Positions 1-7,807 of a DNA stretch of 62,909 nt are shown piece after piece. The stretch is taken from NCBI RefSeq assembly GCF_001895925.1, contig NZ_MPPI01000027.1, positions 1-62,909 of the forward strand. The letters run 5' to 3'. Source of the stretch: Phormidesmis priestleyi ULC007. Its GTDB lineage: Bacteria; Cyanobacteriota; Cyanobacteriia; Leptolyngbyales; Leptolyngbyaceae. The position numbers were made by a program, and so were the translations under genes. Below the pieces are notes generated by a model that did no database searches, was not told the origin of the DNA, and was given only the letters and a program-made list of their open reading frames with translations. Every line of letters starts with the position of its first letter. Position 1 is the first letter of the stretch.

Positions 1-1
1 A

Positions 2-109
2 ATTTCAACGGTGATAGAGACGGCTCCTATTGACAAACACGACAAGCTAAAAAGCCTGATGAGTTGGAAGTTTCAATCCTTCAAAAAAGTCCAGCTCTTA
101 GCCGATTAG
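2..109 (+). CDS. C-terminal end of an unidentified protein, cut by the window edge
   Basis: An open frame enters from the left edge and ends at a TAG at 107-109. It gives 35 residues ending in SWKFQSFKKVQLLAD. I do not recognise the family. Its stop codon coincides with the stop of the truncated DUF2326 ATPase on the other strand, so the two frames converge on the same bases. That is what a rearrangement junction would look like. It could also be a chance open frame, since only 108 bases are visible. Confidence 0.3.
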   Translation: MSTVIETAPIDKHDKLKSLMSWKFQSFKKVQLLAD

Positions 110-420
110 AGTATATTTCCCTGAATTACCACTCTTGAAGGCTCGTCAACTCTCCGAGTAGCAATGACTTCTCGATCTGCTAAAGTCAAGTTCAAACTAA
201 AAGACCATTCTCTCAGAGCTGATGCTGTAAGTCCTGTCCCTTTTCGTGTACGTGCTCCTAAGCAAAAGTGAATGATTTCAATTAGAGTTGATTTCCCAAG
301 CCCATTACGTGAATCTCTAGCAGTGGATGTTTCTGTGCGATCCGCCAGAATTACATTGAAGCCGGATGTAAATTCGACAGCCTTGAATGAAACTTTATTG
401 GCAAAAACAGCATTAATCAT
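106..420 (-). pseudogene. ABC-3C system ATPase (DUF2326 type), truncated to its N-terminal part
   Basis: The 104 residues look like the start of a DUF2326 ATPase, the SMC/RecN-like ABC ATPase of ABC-three-component conflict systems. A Walker A motif (NGLGKST, about residues 39-45) is followed by IIHFCLG, and further on comes a RRVDEPS segment. From family knowledge, intact proteins are several hundred residues long with a Walker B and signature motif after a coiled coil. Here a TAA ends the frame after residue 104, and none of the three frames down to the window edge continues the protein. The start overlaps the stop of the upstream middle-component gene by 4 bases, so it is the last gene of the operon. 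The assignment is fairly sure. Whether the fragment has any function is doubtful. Confidence 0.6.
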
Positions 421-644
421 TGGTGACGCTTACGGAGCAACCCTTCTTCTAGCTCAATTGCTCCAATCATATACAGAAGGTCAAGAACCAAGACAAAGCG
501 TTCAAACGTAGCAACCTCTGAAACTTTAGATAGATCGCCCCAGAGAGAAGTCACGGTACGTGGATAGTTCAGGTGTTCTATAATTGTAGCACCAACACCT
601 AACAACGAATTACGGGTTGAGATATGCTTCGTAGGTAAAATCAT
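417..644 (-). CDS. ABC-three component system middle component 6-like protein
   Basis: A 75-residue protein beginning MILPTKHIS, with the segments LLGVGATII, RTVTSLW, FVLVLDLLYMIGAIEL and a basic tail LLRKRHQ. This pattern matches the small middle component 6 (MC6) family of ABC-3C systems, where it is thought to link the DUF2326 ATPase to a C-terminal-domain partner. The fold is probably a small winged helix. It overlaps both neighbours by 4 bases (641-644 and 417-420), as expected for translational coupling. Length is normal for the family. The family call rests on recalled sequence pattern and on the neighbours. Confidence 0.7.
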   Translation of the reverse strand: MILPTKHISTRNSLLGVGATIIEHLNYPRTVTSLWGDLSKVSEVATFERFVLVLDLLYMIGAIELEEGLLRKRHQ

Positions 645-1285
645 GGCTCAAACACGTCACAAGTTTCAAAAAAGTAGCACAAAACTGCCAGTCCTGCCGC
701 TTGCCGTAAGGGGTCTGGATTATTATGGCTTGAAAATTTATACAGGTGCATAAACAATTCATCTCCTCGCATACCTGACCTTATTAGCTTGATATATTCA
801 GTATTTAGAGAAGCTTTTAGTCTTTCTGGTACATCAGGAAAATTAATCTTCGCATTATTCTCAACAAAATGACGTACCTCTCCGGCCTTTGCTAGACCCA
901 TATCTAAGAAGAATTTAATGTTATGGGTCAAGTCATTCTTGTACATTTTTTCTTCAGGATTAGTAGGCTGAAAATTATCTTGACCGTCTATAGAAATCAT
1001 CCTCTGATTTAAAAGAGCTGTAATTACAAAATTTATATCCTCATAAGTGACGCTTGCCATCGTCAAGGCTAAATTTCTTTGCGTTACCTGTTCCTGCCCA
1101 AAGGAATCTAAATCACCTTGACAGTCACGCATTTGTCCTTTGAGTTCGGAAATCTGAGATTTTAGTCTGCTTTTAGTCGGGGGATCGGTTTCATCAATTA
1201 ATTGTTGCTCGCACTCACCAAGCAATCTTACAACTTTTCCCATTTTCAGTTCAAGGTTAGATCTATGCTCTTCACGCCAAGACAT
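641..1285 (-). CDS. ABC-3C C-terminal-domain protein with an N-terminal helical adaptor module
   Basis: The protein has 214 residues. Residues 1-65 form a charged helical module with the pattern KVVRLLGECEQQLIDETDP followed by KSRLKSQISELKGQ, like the adaptor (effector-associated) modules in cyanobacterial NACHT, TIR and pentapeptide proteins. The rest is mostly helical and ends in LAVLCYFFETCDVFEP, which resembles the hallmark end of the ABC-3C C-terminal domain. That family is thought to recognise a target or carry the effector in ABC-3C systems. It is preceded by a 230-residue gene with a similar N-terminal module (12-base gap) and overlaps the MC6 gene by 4 bases. No catalytic motif is visible. 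Confidence 0.6.
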   Translation of the reverse strand: MSWREEHRSNLELKMGKVVRLLGECEQQLIDETDPPTKSRLKSQISELKGQMRDCQGDLDSFGQEQVTQRNLALTMASVTYEDINFVITALLNQRMISIDGQDNFQPTNPEEKMYKNDLTHNIKFFLDMGLAKAGEVRHFVENNAKINFPDVPERLKASLNTEYIKLIRSGMRGDELFMHLYKFSSHNNPDPLRQAAGLAVLCYFFETCDVFEP

Positions 1286-1297
1286 AAAATAATCTAC

Positions 1298-1990
1298 CTA
1301 ATCTTTTATAAATTTTGATTTCCAGTGTTGCCAAGTCTCTTTAAGATTAATTCCGGTTCCTAATCCTAGCTCTCCTTCGTAAGCAAGGATAAACGGAATA
1401 ATTGGAATTGATATCTTTAGTGCGTGTTTCGCATCGAGTGTTGGAGCATTAATTATTTCAACAACAGCTTCGTTACCTGCTGGCAAAGTAAGGTCGCGCT
1501 CTTTTAATGCTTTCAATAGCTGCCGAGTCTCAGTTAACATTAATTGAATCTCCTCTTCAGAAGCTTGGTCAGTATCTATGGCCTCTAGAAAGGCTTGCAT
1601 CTTTATCAACTCAGGTTCATCTAACTGTTGTGTGAAAGGAAAAAGCAATGCTTGTTCCCCAGGATTAAAATGCAACAATAACGCTTGACTGAGAGCAACC
1701 TGGCTGTCTAAAAGTAACTCAATTTTGTTGTCGATTTCCTGCAACTGGTCAGAAAGAGTCTGAGTTTGAAGCGGATGTTTGTTCGTCAATTGAACTTGCA
1801 ACTCTACAAATTCCTCTTCATACGCGACTTTCTGTTGCTTCAAACTTTCAACACGACGGCGATATTTACTTTTTTTCCCAGAATCGTCCTCATCAATTAA
1901 CTCTGTTTCGTACTCATTCAACAGTTGCAAAACCTTCGCAATATTTTCTTCCAAGTGCTGCAACCTTAAATTTAAGAGCGAGGGAATCAT
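1298..1990 (-). CDS. Hypothetical protein sharing the adaptor module of its ABC-3C neighbour
   Basis: The protein has 230 residues. Residues about 8-65 contain ENIAKVLQLLNEYETELIDE followed by GKKSKYRRRVESLKQQ, which lines up with KVVRLLGECEQQLIDETDP and KSRLKSQISELKGQ in the next gene. The middle (about 65-170) is acidic, Gln-rich and probably coiled coil. The C-terminal part has a hydrophobic patch (ALKISIPIIPFILAYEGELG) and ends WQHWKSKF. I do not recognise the C-terminal domain. As the first gene of the minus-strand operon it may be a sensor or decoy that docks on its neighbour through the shared module. That is inference. Confidence 0.55.
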   Translation of the reverse strand: MIPSLLNLRLQHLEENIAKVLQLLNEYETELIDEDDSGKKSKYRRRVESLKQQKVAYEEEFVELQVQLTNKHPLQTQTLSDQLQEIDNKIELLLDSQVALSQALLLHFNPGEQALLFPFTQQLDEPELIKMQAFLEAIDTDQASEEEIQLMLTETRQLLKALKERDLTLPAGNEAVVEIINAPTLDAKHALKISIPIIPFILAYEGELGLGTGINLKETWQHWKSKFIKD

Positions 1991-2459
1991 AAACTATTTT
2001 CTATCAGTAGAATAAAGATGCAAGCTGCTTGGTTAGATTACTGAGTTGGTTATAGCACGCCAGCGAAAAACTGCCCGTTAATATCACTAATCCGCGACGG
2101 TGAGTTAGAGAGGAAGCAATAATGCATTATGAATAGGCTACTTGGAAAGACGTTGGCAAAAATGAGTGCGACCCGCCACGCACCCTATTAAGAAACTTTT
2201 AGCTACTTGAGGACATATCCTAGAAGCATTCCGGCTGCGTCATCACAGATAACTCGAAGGGCTGACGTTCTGATCGAACCGCTGCAAATAGCCTCTGCCA
2301 CAGCATCAAACAACTGCTGGCTAACGAGGAAGCAGATTTTCTCGTCTAAAGAGCGACGATCGCAAGATGCCTTCTCGCTTAAAAGGAGAATTCGAGTCGA
2401 GACACTGCTGCAATGTCGTGCCGATTCTTAATTTCATTTCTCACACGATTCGCAAACGA
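1991..2459. other. Intergenic stretch, no gene supported
   Basis: About 470 bases between the ABC-3C operon and the DUF697 GTPase. A 74-codon plus-strand frame at 2207-2431 has no recognisable family, a composition unlike a protein, and no ribosome binding site. The operon promoter must lie near 1991-2100, but I cannot place it with confidence. HIP1 octamers appear only to the right of this stretch. Confidence 0.4.
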
Positions 2460-4046
2460 TTAAGAAGCAATAATTTCTTCTGGCATTTCTAGCAAAATTG
2501 GGCTTTGGAACGGTTCATCTTCAAGTTTTGCCCCCATCTGCAAAAGCTGTTCTTGAGGAGCCGGAAGCTCTGCCATAGGTTCGGTTGTCCACGGTTCCAT
2601 TTTGGGAGCCAACGCCGTCGATTTGAGCTTATCGACCGCTTGCTTAACAAACGCCTGCAAGAATGGAATCCGTTGATTTTGTTGGAAGATTTTCTCCATG
2701 ATTTGTTGAAGCAGATCTCGCTTCACCGTCCCGTCTGGGATGTCACCCTCAAAATACTCAATCAGCGTCAACCCAGCTAGTCGAGTCAGATAGGCAGCGC
2801 TGACTCCTTGAAGTAACCCACCCGCCACATAAGTCACGACATTGGTTTTAAGAACGGTCGCGATCGCTTGGGTCGAAATTTCCACAACTCCCAGTTTCAC
2901 CATCAAACTTGCCATCGTAGTCGCAACCGTTTTTGCTTGGGTCAGAGAGAATTTTTGCTGATAGAGCTGACTCAGATCCATGACCATTTGGGCATTAATT
3001 GCCGCCGCTGCCAACAGATCCAGCGCGGGAAACGGGTTTGCAAATGCGGTGGTTGCCACAATCCACTGCGCTTGATCAATCAGGGGAAGTGCCCGATCGC
3101 GCCGCACCGTATTCAATGCCTTTTTCGCCTCAGTTTTAATCTCGTTGACTGCGCCAAATGAGCTAGCTAAAACAAGTTGGTCGCCTTCGTGCAGCAGAAT
3201 CTGGCTCAAGCGATCGGTCAATGCCGAAATCTGCGGCGCGGGGGTTTCCAACCATTCTTTGATCGAGCCATCAGCCTGATGTTGCCGTACTTTTCGGGGT
3301 TTGGGATCGGTCGCGATCGCTATTACATCCTGTGATGTGAGAATTTTTTCTGCCCGTTGGCGAATTTGATTCAGCAATTGTTGCTGTTCGTCTGGCAAAT
3401 AGTGATCTTGTTTGTTTAACAGCAGCACGATGCGTTTGTGCGCGGCTGCTAATTTCTGTATCACTTGAAGCTGGGATGCGGTCAGGTCGCCATTGGTCAA
3501 AAACAGGATCAGATCTGCTGCCCGCGCCAGTTTCCAAGCGTCTCGTTCTGCAACGATTCCGTCTTCGGTGGCGGCAAACAATTCTGGGGTGTCGCTTAAA
3601 CTCAGCTTTTGCGATAATTCTGATGCCCAAGTTGATTGCAGAAGCTGCGTCAGCGACGTTTTGCCGACCGATTTGCCACCCATCACTACGAGGCGAATCT
3701 GATCTCGCTGTAGCTCACGGGTGATTTGATTGATCTGCGATCGCAGCTCCGATAATTGCTGGGCGCTGCCGTTGATCGTTTGATCATTCACCTCAACTGC
3801 CAGTTGATTGATTACCCCTTCGGCATCTGCCAGGGCTGTCTTCACTGCCGTTAAATTAACAGGTGCTGCGTTGGATTTAACGCTGTCACTGGACTGAAAC
3901 CGCAAAAATAACCAGGCAATTCCACTGCCAATGACGATCGCAGGTGCCCACTCGCCAAGACTGTGAGATAAATTTTCAAACAACCAAACAAAAAGTGTGA
4001 GACCAACTCCCCCAAGCACTAGCGATCGGCGCAACTGAACCGTCAT
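2460..4046 (-). CDS. DUF697-type membrane-associated GTPase
   Basis: A 528-residue Era/dynamin-like P-loop GTPase. Two hydrophobic segments near the N-terminus (about 8-25 and 34-49) probably anchor it in a membrane. The G1 motif GGKSVGKTS lies near residue 122, a G3-like DTPE follows, and the G4 motif is NKQD near 211. After about residue 300 comes an Ala/Leu-rich helical region with further hydrophobic stretches (PALDLLAAAAINAQMVMDLS), typical of DUF697 (YcjF-like) domains. Function in cyanobacteria is not established. Roles in envelope or stress homeostasis are guesses. It is transcribed alone, and the start ATG at 4046 fits the hydrophobic N-terminus. Confidence 0.8.
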   Translation of the reverse strand: MTVQLRRSLVLGGVGLTLFVWLFENLSHSLGEWAPAIVIGSGIAWLFLRFQSSDSVKSNAAPVNLTAVKTALADAEGVINQLAVEVNDQTINGSAQQLSELRSQINQITRELQRDQIRLVVMGGKSVGKTSLTQLLQSTWASELSQKLSLSDTPELFAATEDGIVAERDAWKLARAADLILFLTNGDLTASQLQVIQKLAAAHKRIVLLLNKQDHYLPDEQQQLLNQIRQRAEKILTSQDVIAIATDPKPRKVRQHQADGSIKEWLETPAPQISALTDRLSQILLHEGDQLVLASSFGAVNEIKTEAKKALNTVRRDRALPLIDQAQWIVATTAFANPFPALDLLAAAAINAQMVMDLSQLYQQKFSLTQAKTVATTMASLMVKLGVVEISTQAIATVLKTNVVTYVAGGLLQGVSAAYLTRLAGLTLIEYFEGDIPDGTVKRDLLQQIMEKIFQQNQRIPFLQAFVKQAVDKLKSTALAPKMEPWTTEPMAELPAPQEQLLQMGAKLEDEPFQSPILLEMPEEIIAS

Positions 4047-4125
4047 ATCAGATACACTTCCAGACTGTCTTCTCAGGATAGAACAAACTTTCGCGGTTGA
4101 TCCAAAACTGTCTGGGAAGACTCTT

Positions 4126-4156
4126 TGACCAAAACCTCGGAGGTTTGCGTAAGTCC
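4126..4156. repeat. Partial copy of a TGCGTAAGTCCT-ended palindromic repeat
   Basis: The stretch running through AACCTCGGAGGTTTGCGTAA to AGTCCT is the reverse complement of half of the 47-base palindrome at 23747-23793. A shorter copy (GAGGTTTGCGTAAGTCC) lies at 4749-4765, on the other side of the RNA-binding protein gene. Such ends resemble inverted repeats of small cyanobacterial insertion sequences. Confidence 0.6.
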
Positions 4157-4206
4157 TATTTGTATTTGAGATCGCATCCGTCTATTGAAGCGATGATCAC
4201 ACCCAA

Positions 4207-4236
4207 ATAAAAAGGAGTAGACGCTTTGCCTACCCC
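4207..4236 (-). terminator. Intrinsic terminator of the RNA-binding protein gene
   Basis: On the minus strand GGGGTAG, a 9-base loop and CTACTCC form a seven-pair stem (one G-U pair) followed directly by TTTTTATT. It lies about 30 bases after the stop of the RRM gene. Confidence 0.7.
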
Positions 4237-4266
4237 TTCGAGTGATTAGATGGCGATCGTCAGCGC

Positions 4267-4569
4267 TTAATAGCGGCGAGAAGACCGATTGTCGTTTGAC
4301 CAGTTGCCGCCCGAAGACCCTCTCTCTTCGCGAGGTCTGGCTTTGTTGACCTTCAGGTCACGACCCATCCAGGCTGCACCGTCGAGGGCTTCGATCGCCG
4401 CCGTTTCTTCTGCGTCGGTGCCCATTTCAACAAAGGCAAAACCGCGCATCCGACCCGTTTCACGATCGGTAGGCAATTGCACCCGCTTAACGCTTCCGTA
4501 TTCGGCAAATGCTTGGGTTAAATTATCTTCAGTCGCATCGTAGGATAGATTGCCAACATAAATTGACAT
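4267..4569 (-). CDS. rbp: RNA-binding protein with a single RRM (cyanobacterial Rbp type)
   Basis: A 100-residue protein with one RRM: RNP2 is IYVGNL (residues 3-8) and RNP1 is RGFAFVEM (about 42-49). A short Arg/Ser/Gly tail (about 77-100, ending SNDNRSSRRY) follows. Cyanobacterial Rbp proteins bind single-stranded RNA, and several are cold induced or help localise mRNA. Length fits the family. A GGAGAAG ribosome binding site lies just upstream of the ATG. The untranslated stretch to bvdR (4570-4809) is AT-rich and may hold a long leader, as known for cold-regulated rbp genes. It is monocistronic and ends at an intrinsic terminator. Which Rbp paralogue this is cannot be told. Confidence 0.9.
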   Translation of the reverse strand: MSIYVGNLSYDATEDNLTQAFAEYGSVKRVQLPTDRETGRMRGFAFVEMGTDAEETAAIEALDGAAWMGRDLKVNKARPREERGSSGGNWSNDNRSSRRY

Positions 4570-4809
4570 AGAGCTTCTCCAAAATCAAAGAGTGTGAAGA
4601 GCTACATTCGGAGAAACGTCTATTCAACGAATTCAAAACCGAAAATAAATCTCGTTAATAACGCTAACACAGGACGAGAAAATTGACGGAGGTGGCACAG
4701 ATAGCACATCGCTCCATATATTCAGAGAAAGAGCGTGATTGTTTAACTGAGGTTTGCGTAAGTCCCATTTAAGGTAGATTGATCAATAGCTCTTACTTCT
4801 ACAAGCATC

Positions 4810-5802
4810 ATGACTTCTTCTTTTTCGGCGCTCCCCATTCGAGTTGGGTTAGTAGGCACGGGGTATGTAGCCAAAATGCGAGCTGAGACGGTGAATGCAG
4901 ATCCTAGAGCCAAGCTAGTTGGTGTGGCAGGGCATACGCCAGAAACGACTCAGGAGTTTGCACACATTTACCAGACGCGATCGTTTAGCGGCTGGGCTGA
5001 TCTGATTAGCAATGAGCAGATTGATTTAGTGATCGTGTCGGGCATCAATCGAGATCATGGAACGATCGTGCAGGCTGCCCTCTCAGCCAAAAAACATGTG
5101 GTAGTGGAGTATCCTTTAGCGTTAACAGTTGGGGAAGCAGAGGACGCGATCGCGCTGGCAAGATCCCACAATTTGTTACTGCACGTCGAACACATTGAGT
5201 TGTTGGGCGGAGTCCATCAAGCGTTAATACAGGCGTTACCCCAGATTGGAACGCCCTTTTATGCGCGGTATGTCACGATGACTCCTCAAAACCCTGCGCC
5301 GCAAAAGTGGACTTATCAGCCAGACTTATTTGGGTTTCCTTTAATCGGGGCGTTATCGCGTCTGCACCGTTTGACTCATGCCTTTGGCGAAGTGGCAACC
5401 GTCAGTTGTCAAAATCGCGAATGGCAGACGATTCCTAACTCTAAGCATTATGCCGCCTGTCTCTGTGCCGCCCAGCTTCGATTTAAGAGTGGGCTGATTG
5501 CCGAAGTCGTTTATGGCAAGGGTGAAGCGGTTTGGCAACCAGAGCGCAAGTTTGAAGTGCAGGGCAAAAGCGGTGGCTTGATCTTTGACGGAGAAGGCGG
5601 CGTGTTGATCAACGCTGAAGGCGATCGCCCGATCGAAGTCGCAAGTCGTCGCGGCATTTTTGCCAAAGACACCACTGCGGTGCTGGACTGTTTAATTGAT
5701 GGAACGCCCCTCTATGTCAAGCCAGAAGCCAGTTTATATACGCTGAGAGTGGCAGATGCAGCCCGACGATCGGCCGCGATCGGACAGGTTGTGACGGTTT
5801 GA
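4810..5802 (+). CDS. bvdR: Biliverdin reductase (BvdR), Gfo/Idh/MocA fold
   Basis: A 330-residue NAD(P)-dependent oxidoreductase. The Rossmann motif GLVGTGYVA is at about residues 13-21, followed by EYPLAL near 101-106 and the block LLLHVEHIELLGGVHQ. These blocks, together with ARYVTMTPQNPAPQKWTYQP and FGFPLIGALSRL, match the cyanobacterial biliverdin reductase (Synechocystis Slr1784 type) closely as I recall it. That enzyme reduces biliverdin IX-alpha to bilirubin and influences phycobilisome assembly. A generic Gfo/Idh/MocA oxidoreductase is the alternative. Length matches (about 328 in Synechocystis). It is transcribed alone from its own upstream region. Confidence 0.85.
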   Translation: MTSSFSALPIRVGLVGTGYVAKMRAETVNADPRAKLVGVAGHTPETTQEFAHIYQTRSFSGWADLISNEQIDLVIVSGINRDHGTIVQAALSAKKHVVVEYPLALTVGEAEDAIALARSHNLLLHVEHIELLGGVHQALIQALPQIGTPFYARYVTMTPQNPAPQKWTYQPDLFGFPLIGALSRLHRLTHAFGEVATVSCQNREWQTIPNSKHYAACLCAAQLRFKSGLIAEVVYGKGEAVWQPERKFEVQGKSGGLIFDGEGGVLINAEGDRPIEVASRRGIFAKDTTAVLDCLIDGTPLYVKPEASLYTLRVADAARRSAAIGQVVTV

Positions 5803-5840
5803 AGAAATCGTTTAGCGTTTCAGAATCAATGGTCAAATAC

Positions 5841-5912
5841 GCCCCCTAGCCCTAATTCTGGGAGAACTAGATCCGCTTAAAGTCCCCCAATTTTGGGGGA
5901 TTTAGGGGGCTT
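5841..5912. repeat. Nested-palindrome repeat, copy A
   Basis: The stretch runs from GCCCCCTAGCCC to GATTTAGGGGGC, with the inner palindrome TCCCCCAATTTTGGGGGA. It is one of six copies of the same element (others near 16867, 37101, 50371, 52066 and 59202). The left inner palindrome is degenerate here, and I see no clear outer inverted ends. It sits between the converging bvdR and pentapeptide-protein genes and may act as a transcription end. Confidence 0.75.
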
Positions 5913-5966
5913 CCAGAATTGCAATGACTCAACAATTCATACTTGCATTCAGCAACGTCAGCCGTT

Positions 5967-7259
5967 TCACCGTCCCAGTTTATTAGGAATGCCGTCACAC
6001 CCGCCCGGAATCGTGGCTCTCGTCTTGGAGCCGCCCCACGCACAGCAATAGTAACGCTGCTCTGGAGACAGATCTTCAGCATCGGTGAAATCGGCATTTT
6101 CGACCACGGCTCCCGTGTGGGCACCCGTTTTATAGTTAGGTGGCTCAGTGCGGCTGCGAGGTGAAGCGGCTTCTGCACTGCCGTAAAAGAGACGCACTCC
6201 GTTAAAATCTGCGCTTCTCAGACTGGCACTAAATAGAATCGTTCTGGCGAGATTAGACTTGACCAGATCACAGCGATCGAGGTTTGCCCGAATCAAATTT
6301 GCCTCGCTCAAATCTGTCCAGCGCAGGTCGGTGTCTGCCAAGTTAGCAGCCGCTAACATCACCCCGACATCAATGACGCGTGTGCCGTGGCTACGGTCTT
6401 CTGCATAGCCGCCAGAGCCATCGAGAATGGCACGTCCAAGGTGACGATCGCGCTTCAAAGGCGTTAGCAGTTTGGCACGAGACAGAAACCTCAAGATCTT
6501 GGCTTTGCCCGATCCATCCACACTGCTGAGAATCGCGGCAGTGCGACCTTCGGCGATCGCGCGTTCTTGAGGCCAGTCCTCTAACAAGCCTTGTTCATCT
6601 AAAACGAGATCCGAAATGCCTTGAAAGTAGGTGTCGATCGTTTGCTGCTGAGTAATCGTGTTTTGCTGAATCGTCAGATCTTTAGAAATAATATATTGCC
6701 GCCAAGCAATGTAAACCGCCAAAATTGCGATCAAAATTTGCCCCAACGCGCCAAATACTTCACCAAGTGCGCCGATCGCGTTCCAGTCTAATTGTTTGTA
6801 CAAGACAATGAGGATCGTTCCGAATCCGGCAATTTTGAGCAAGCCAATCACTGCCAGCACTAGCCCTGCGGAAGCGATCAAAACGGATTGTTCTCGTCCG
6901 GCACCGAGTTCTGCCAAAATCGGTTGCAGAATAGGGAACAGAACGCGGAACGACAAGAGCAACGCCACGATCGAGCCTGCTAACACGAGCCAAAAACTAT
7001 TGATGAATAGCCCGATGATCACGATGACGATCGCCACTAGCACCATCAGAGAAATCGCAGGGCGAATTGCTGCCAATCGAGACGTGTCACTCGGCGGAAT
7101 GCCCACTCCTGGAAACGCAGAGGCATTTTTTTCTCGCGAAATCTCAGCTTTAGAGGGCGGTTGAGAAATCGGAGAACGATCGGCCTCATTGCTCCCCGTT
7201 CCATTATTGGCATGGGGTGAGTCAGGCGCAGAGGGAGGCGAATTGGGGTCGAGGGTCAT
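5967..7259 (-). CDS. Pentapeptide-repeat membrane protein
   Basis: About 430 residues from the ATG at 7259 (an in-frame TTG at 7280 would add seven). The N-terminal 65 residues are Ser/Pro-rich and probably disordered. Several hydrophobic segments follow (LMVLVAIVIVIIGLFI, LVLAGSIVALLLSF, VLIASAGLVLAVIGLL, ILIAILAVYIAW), then the linker KDLTIQQNTITQQQTIDTYF common in cyanobacterial membrane pentapeptide proteins. The repeat block is short (about 310-370: ANLADTDLRW, ANLIRANLDR, SNLARTILF). The C-terminal 60 residues resemble no repeat. The function of this family is unknown. It ends just past repeat copy A. Confidence 0.75.
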   Translation of the reverse strand: MTLDPNSPPSAPDSPHANNGTGSNEADRSPISQPPSKAEISREKNASAFPGVGIPPSDTSRLAAIRPAISLMVLVAIVIVIIGLFINSFWLVLAGSIVALLLSFRVLFPILQPILAELGAGREQSVLIASAGLVLAVIGLLKIAGFGTILIVLYKQLDWNAIGALGEVFGALGQILIAILAVYIAWRQYIISKDLTIQQNTITQQQTIDTYFQGISDLVLDEQGLLEDWPQERAIAEGRTAAILSSVDGSGKAKILRFLSRAKLLTPLKRDRHLGRAILDGSGGYAEDRSHGTRVIDVGVMLAAANLADTDLRWTDLSEANLIRANLDRCDLVKSNLARTILFSASLRSADFNGVRLFYGSAEAASPRSRTEPPNYKTGAHTGAVVENADFTDAEDLSPEQRYYCCAWGGSKTRATIPGGCDGIPNKLGR

Positions 7260-7807
7260 GCCTAACCTAAAAAACCGCAAACTTCAGGGAGTATATGCCC
7301 TATCGTACCTGCTTCTATCGATTTGCAGAGGCTTTTCTGGGAGCCATGATTCAGTGATAGAGGAATGCTTTCACCGGAAACTTGACAAACCCCGGAGCCG
7401 TGTAGCGCTTTGACAAGTTAATGCCTACAGCCGTTTTTGCGAGGTAGAGGACATAGAGGCTCAGAAAAATTAGCAGCGATCGCTTGGCAAACTGCATACA
7501 GATTCGTCAGCTAACAACGTCTGTGATTCTAAGCCAGCACTTTTACCGATTTGTGAACGGGAAACGTCAAAGCCGTGTCAGTTACACCGATTGGAAAACG
7601 ATCGCCCCCATCAAACGTTCGCGTAGGGACATGGCACGCCGTGTCCTCCACCAATTCGCCCCGTCGAAAAAGAATTTTAGTGCAAACCCAGCAATATAGA
7701 GTTTAATATTCTGTGATTTGCATCATCGAAATCAGTCAGGTCTGGCAAACACATTCATCCGGGGTTGTATCGTTGTTGTTGCGAACTGTGTGTGGGAGTT
7801 TTGGAGT
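7260..7807. other. Intergenic stretch with one dispersed palindrome
   Basis: About 550 bases between divergent genes (pentapeptide protein and CapA-like protein). It holds a short dispersed palindrome at 7622-7650 (GTAGGGACATGGCACGCCGT and on) of the family also seen near 19430, 26540, 34600, 38670, 41600, 43400 and 46430. The 71-codon frame at 7484-7699 has no recognisable family. Promoters for both flanking genes should lie here, but I cannot place them. Confidence 0.5.

Noticed and set aside
2207-2431. 74-codon plus-strand frame
   Set aside because: Composition and lack of a ribosome binding site do not support a gene, and no family is recognisable.
7484-7699. 71-codon plus-strand frame in a gap
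   Set aside because: It runs through a dispersed palindrome and shows no protein-like pattern.
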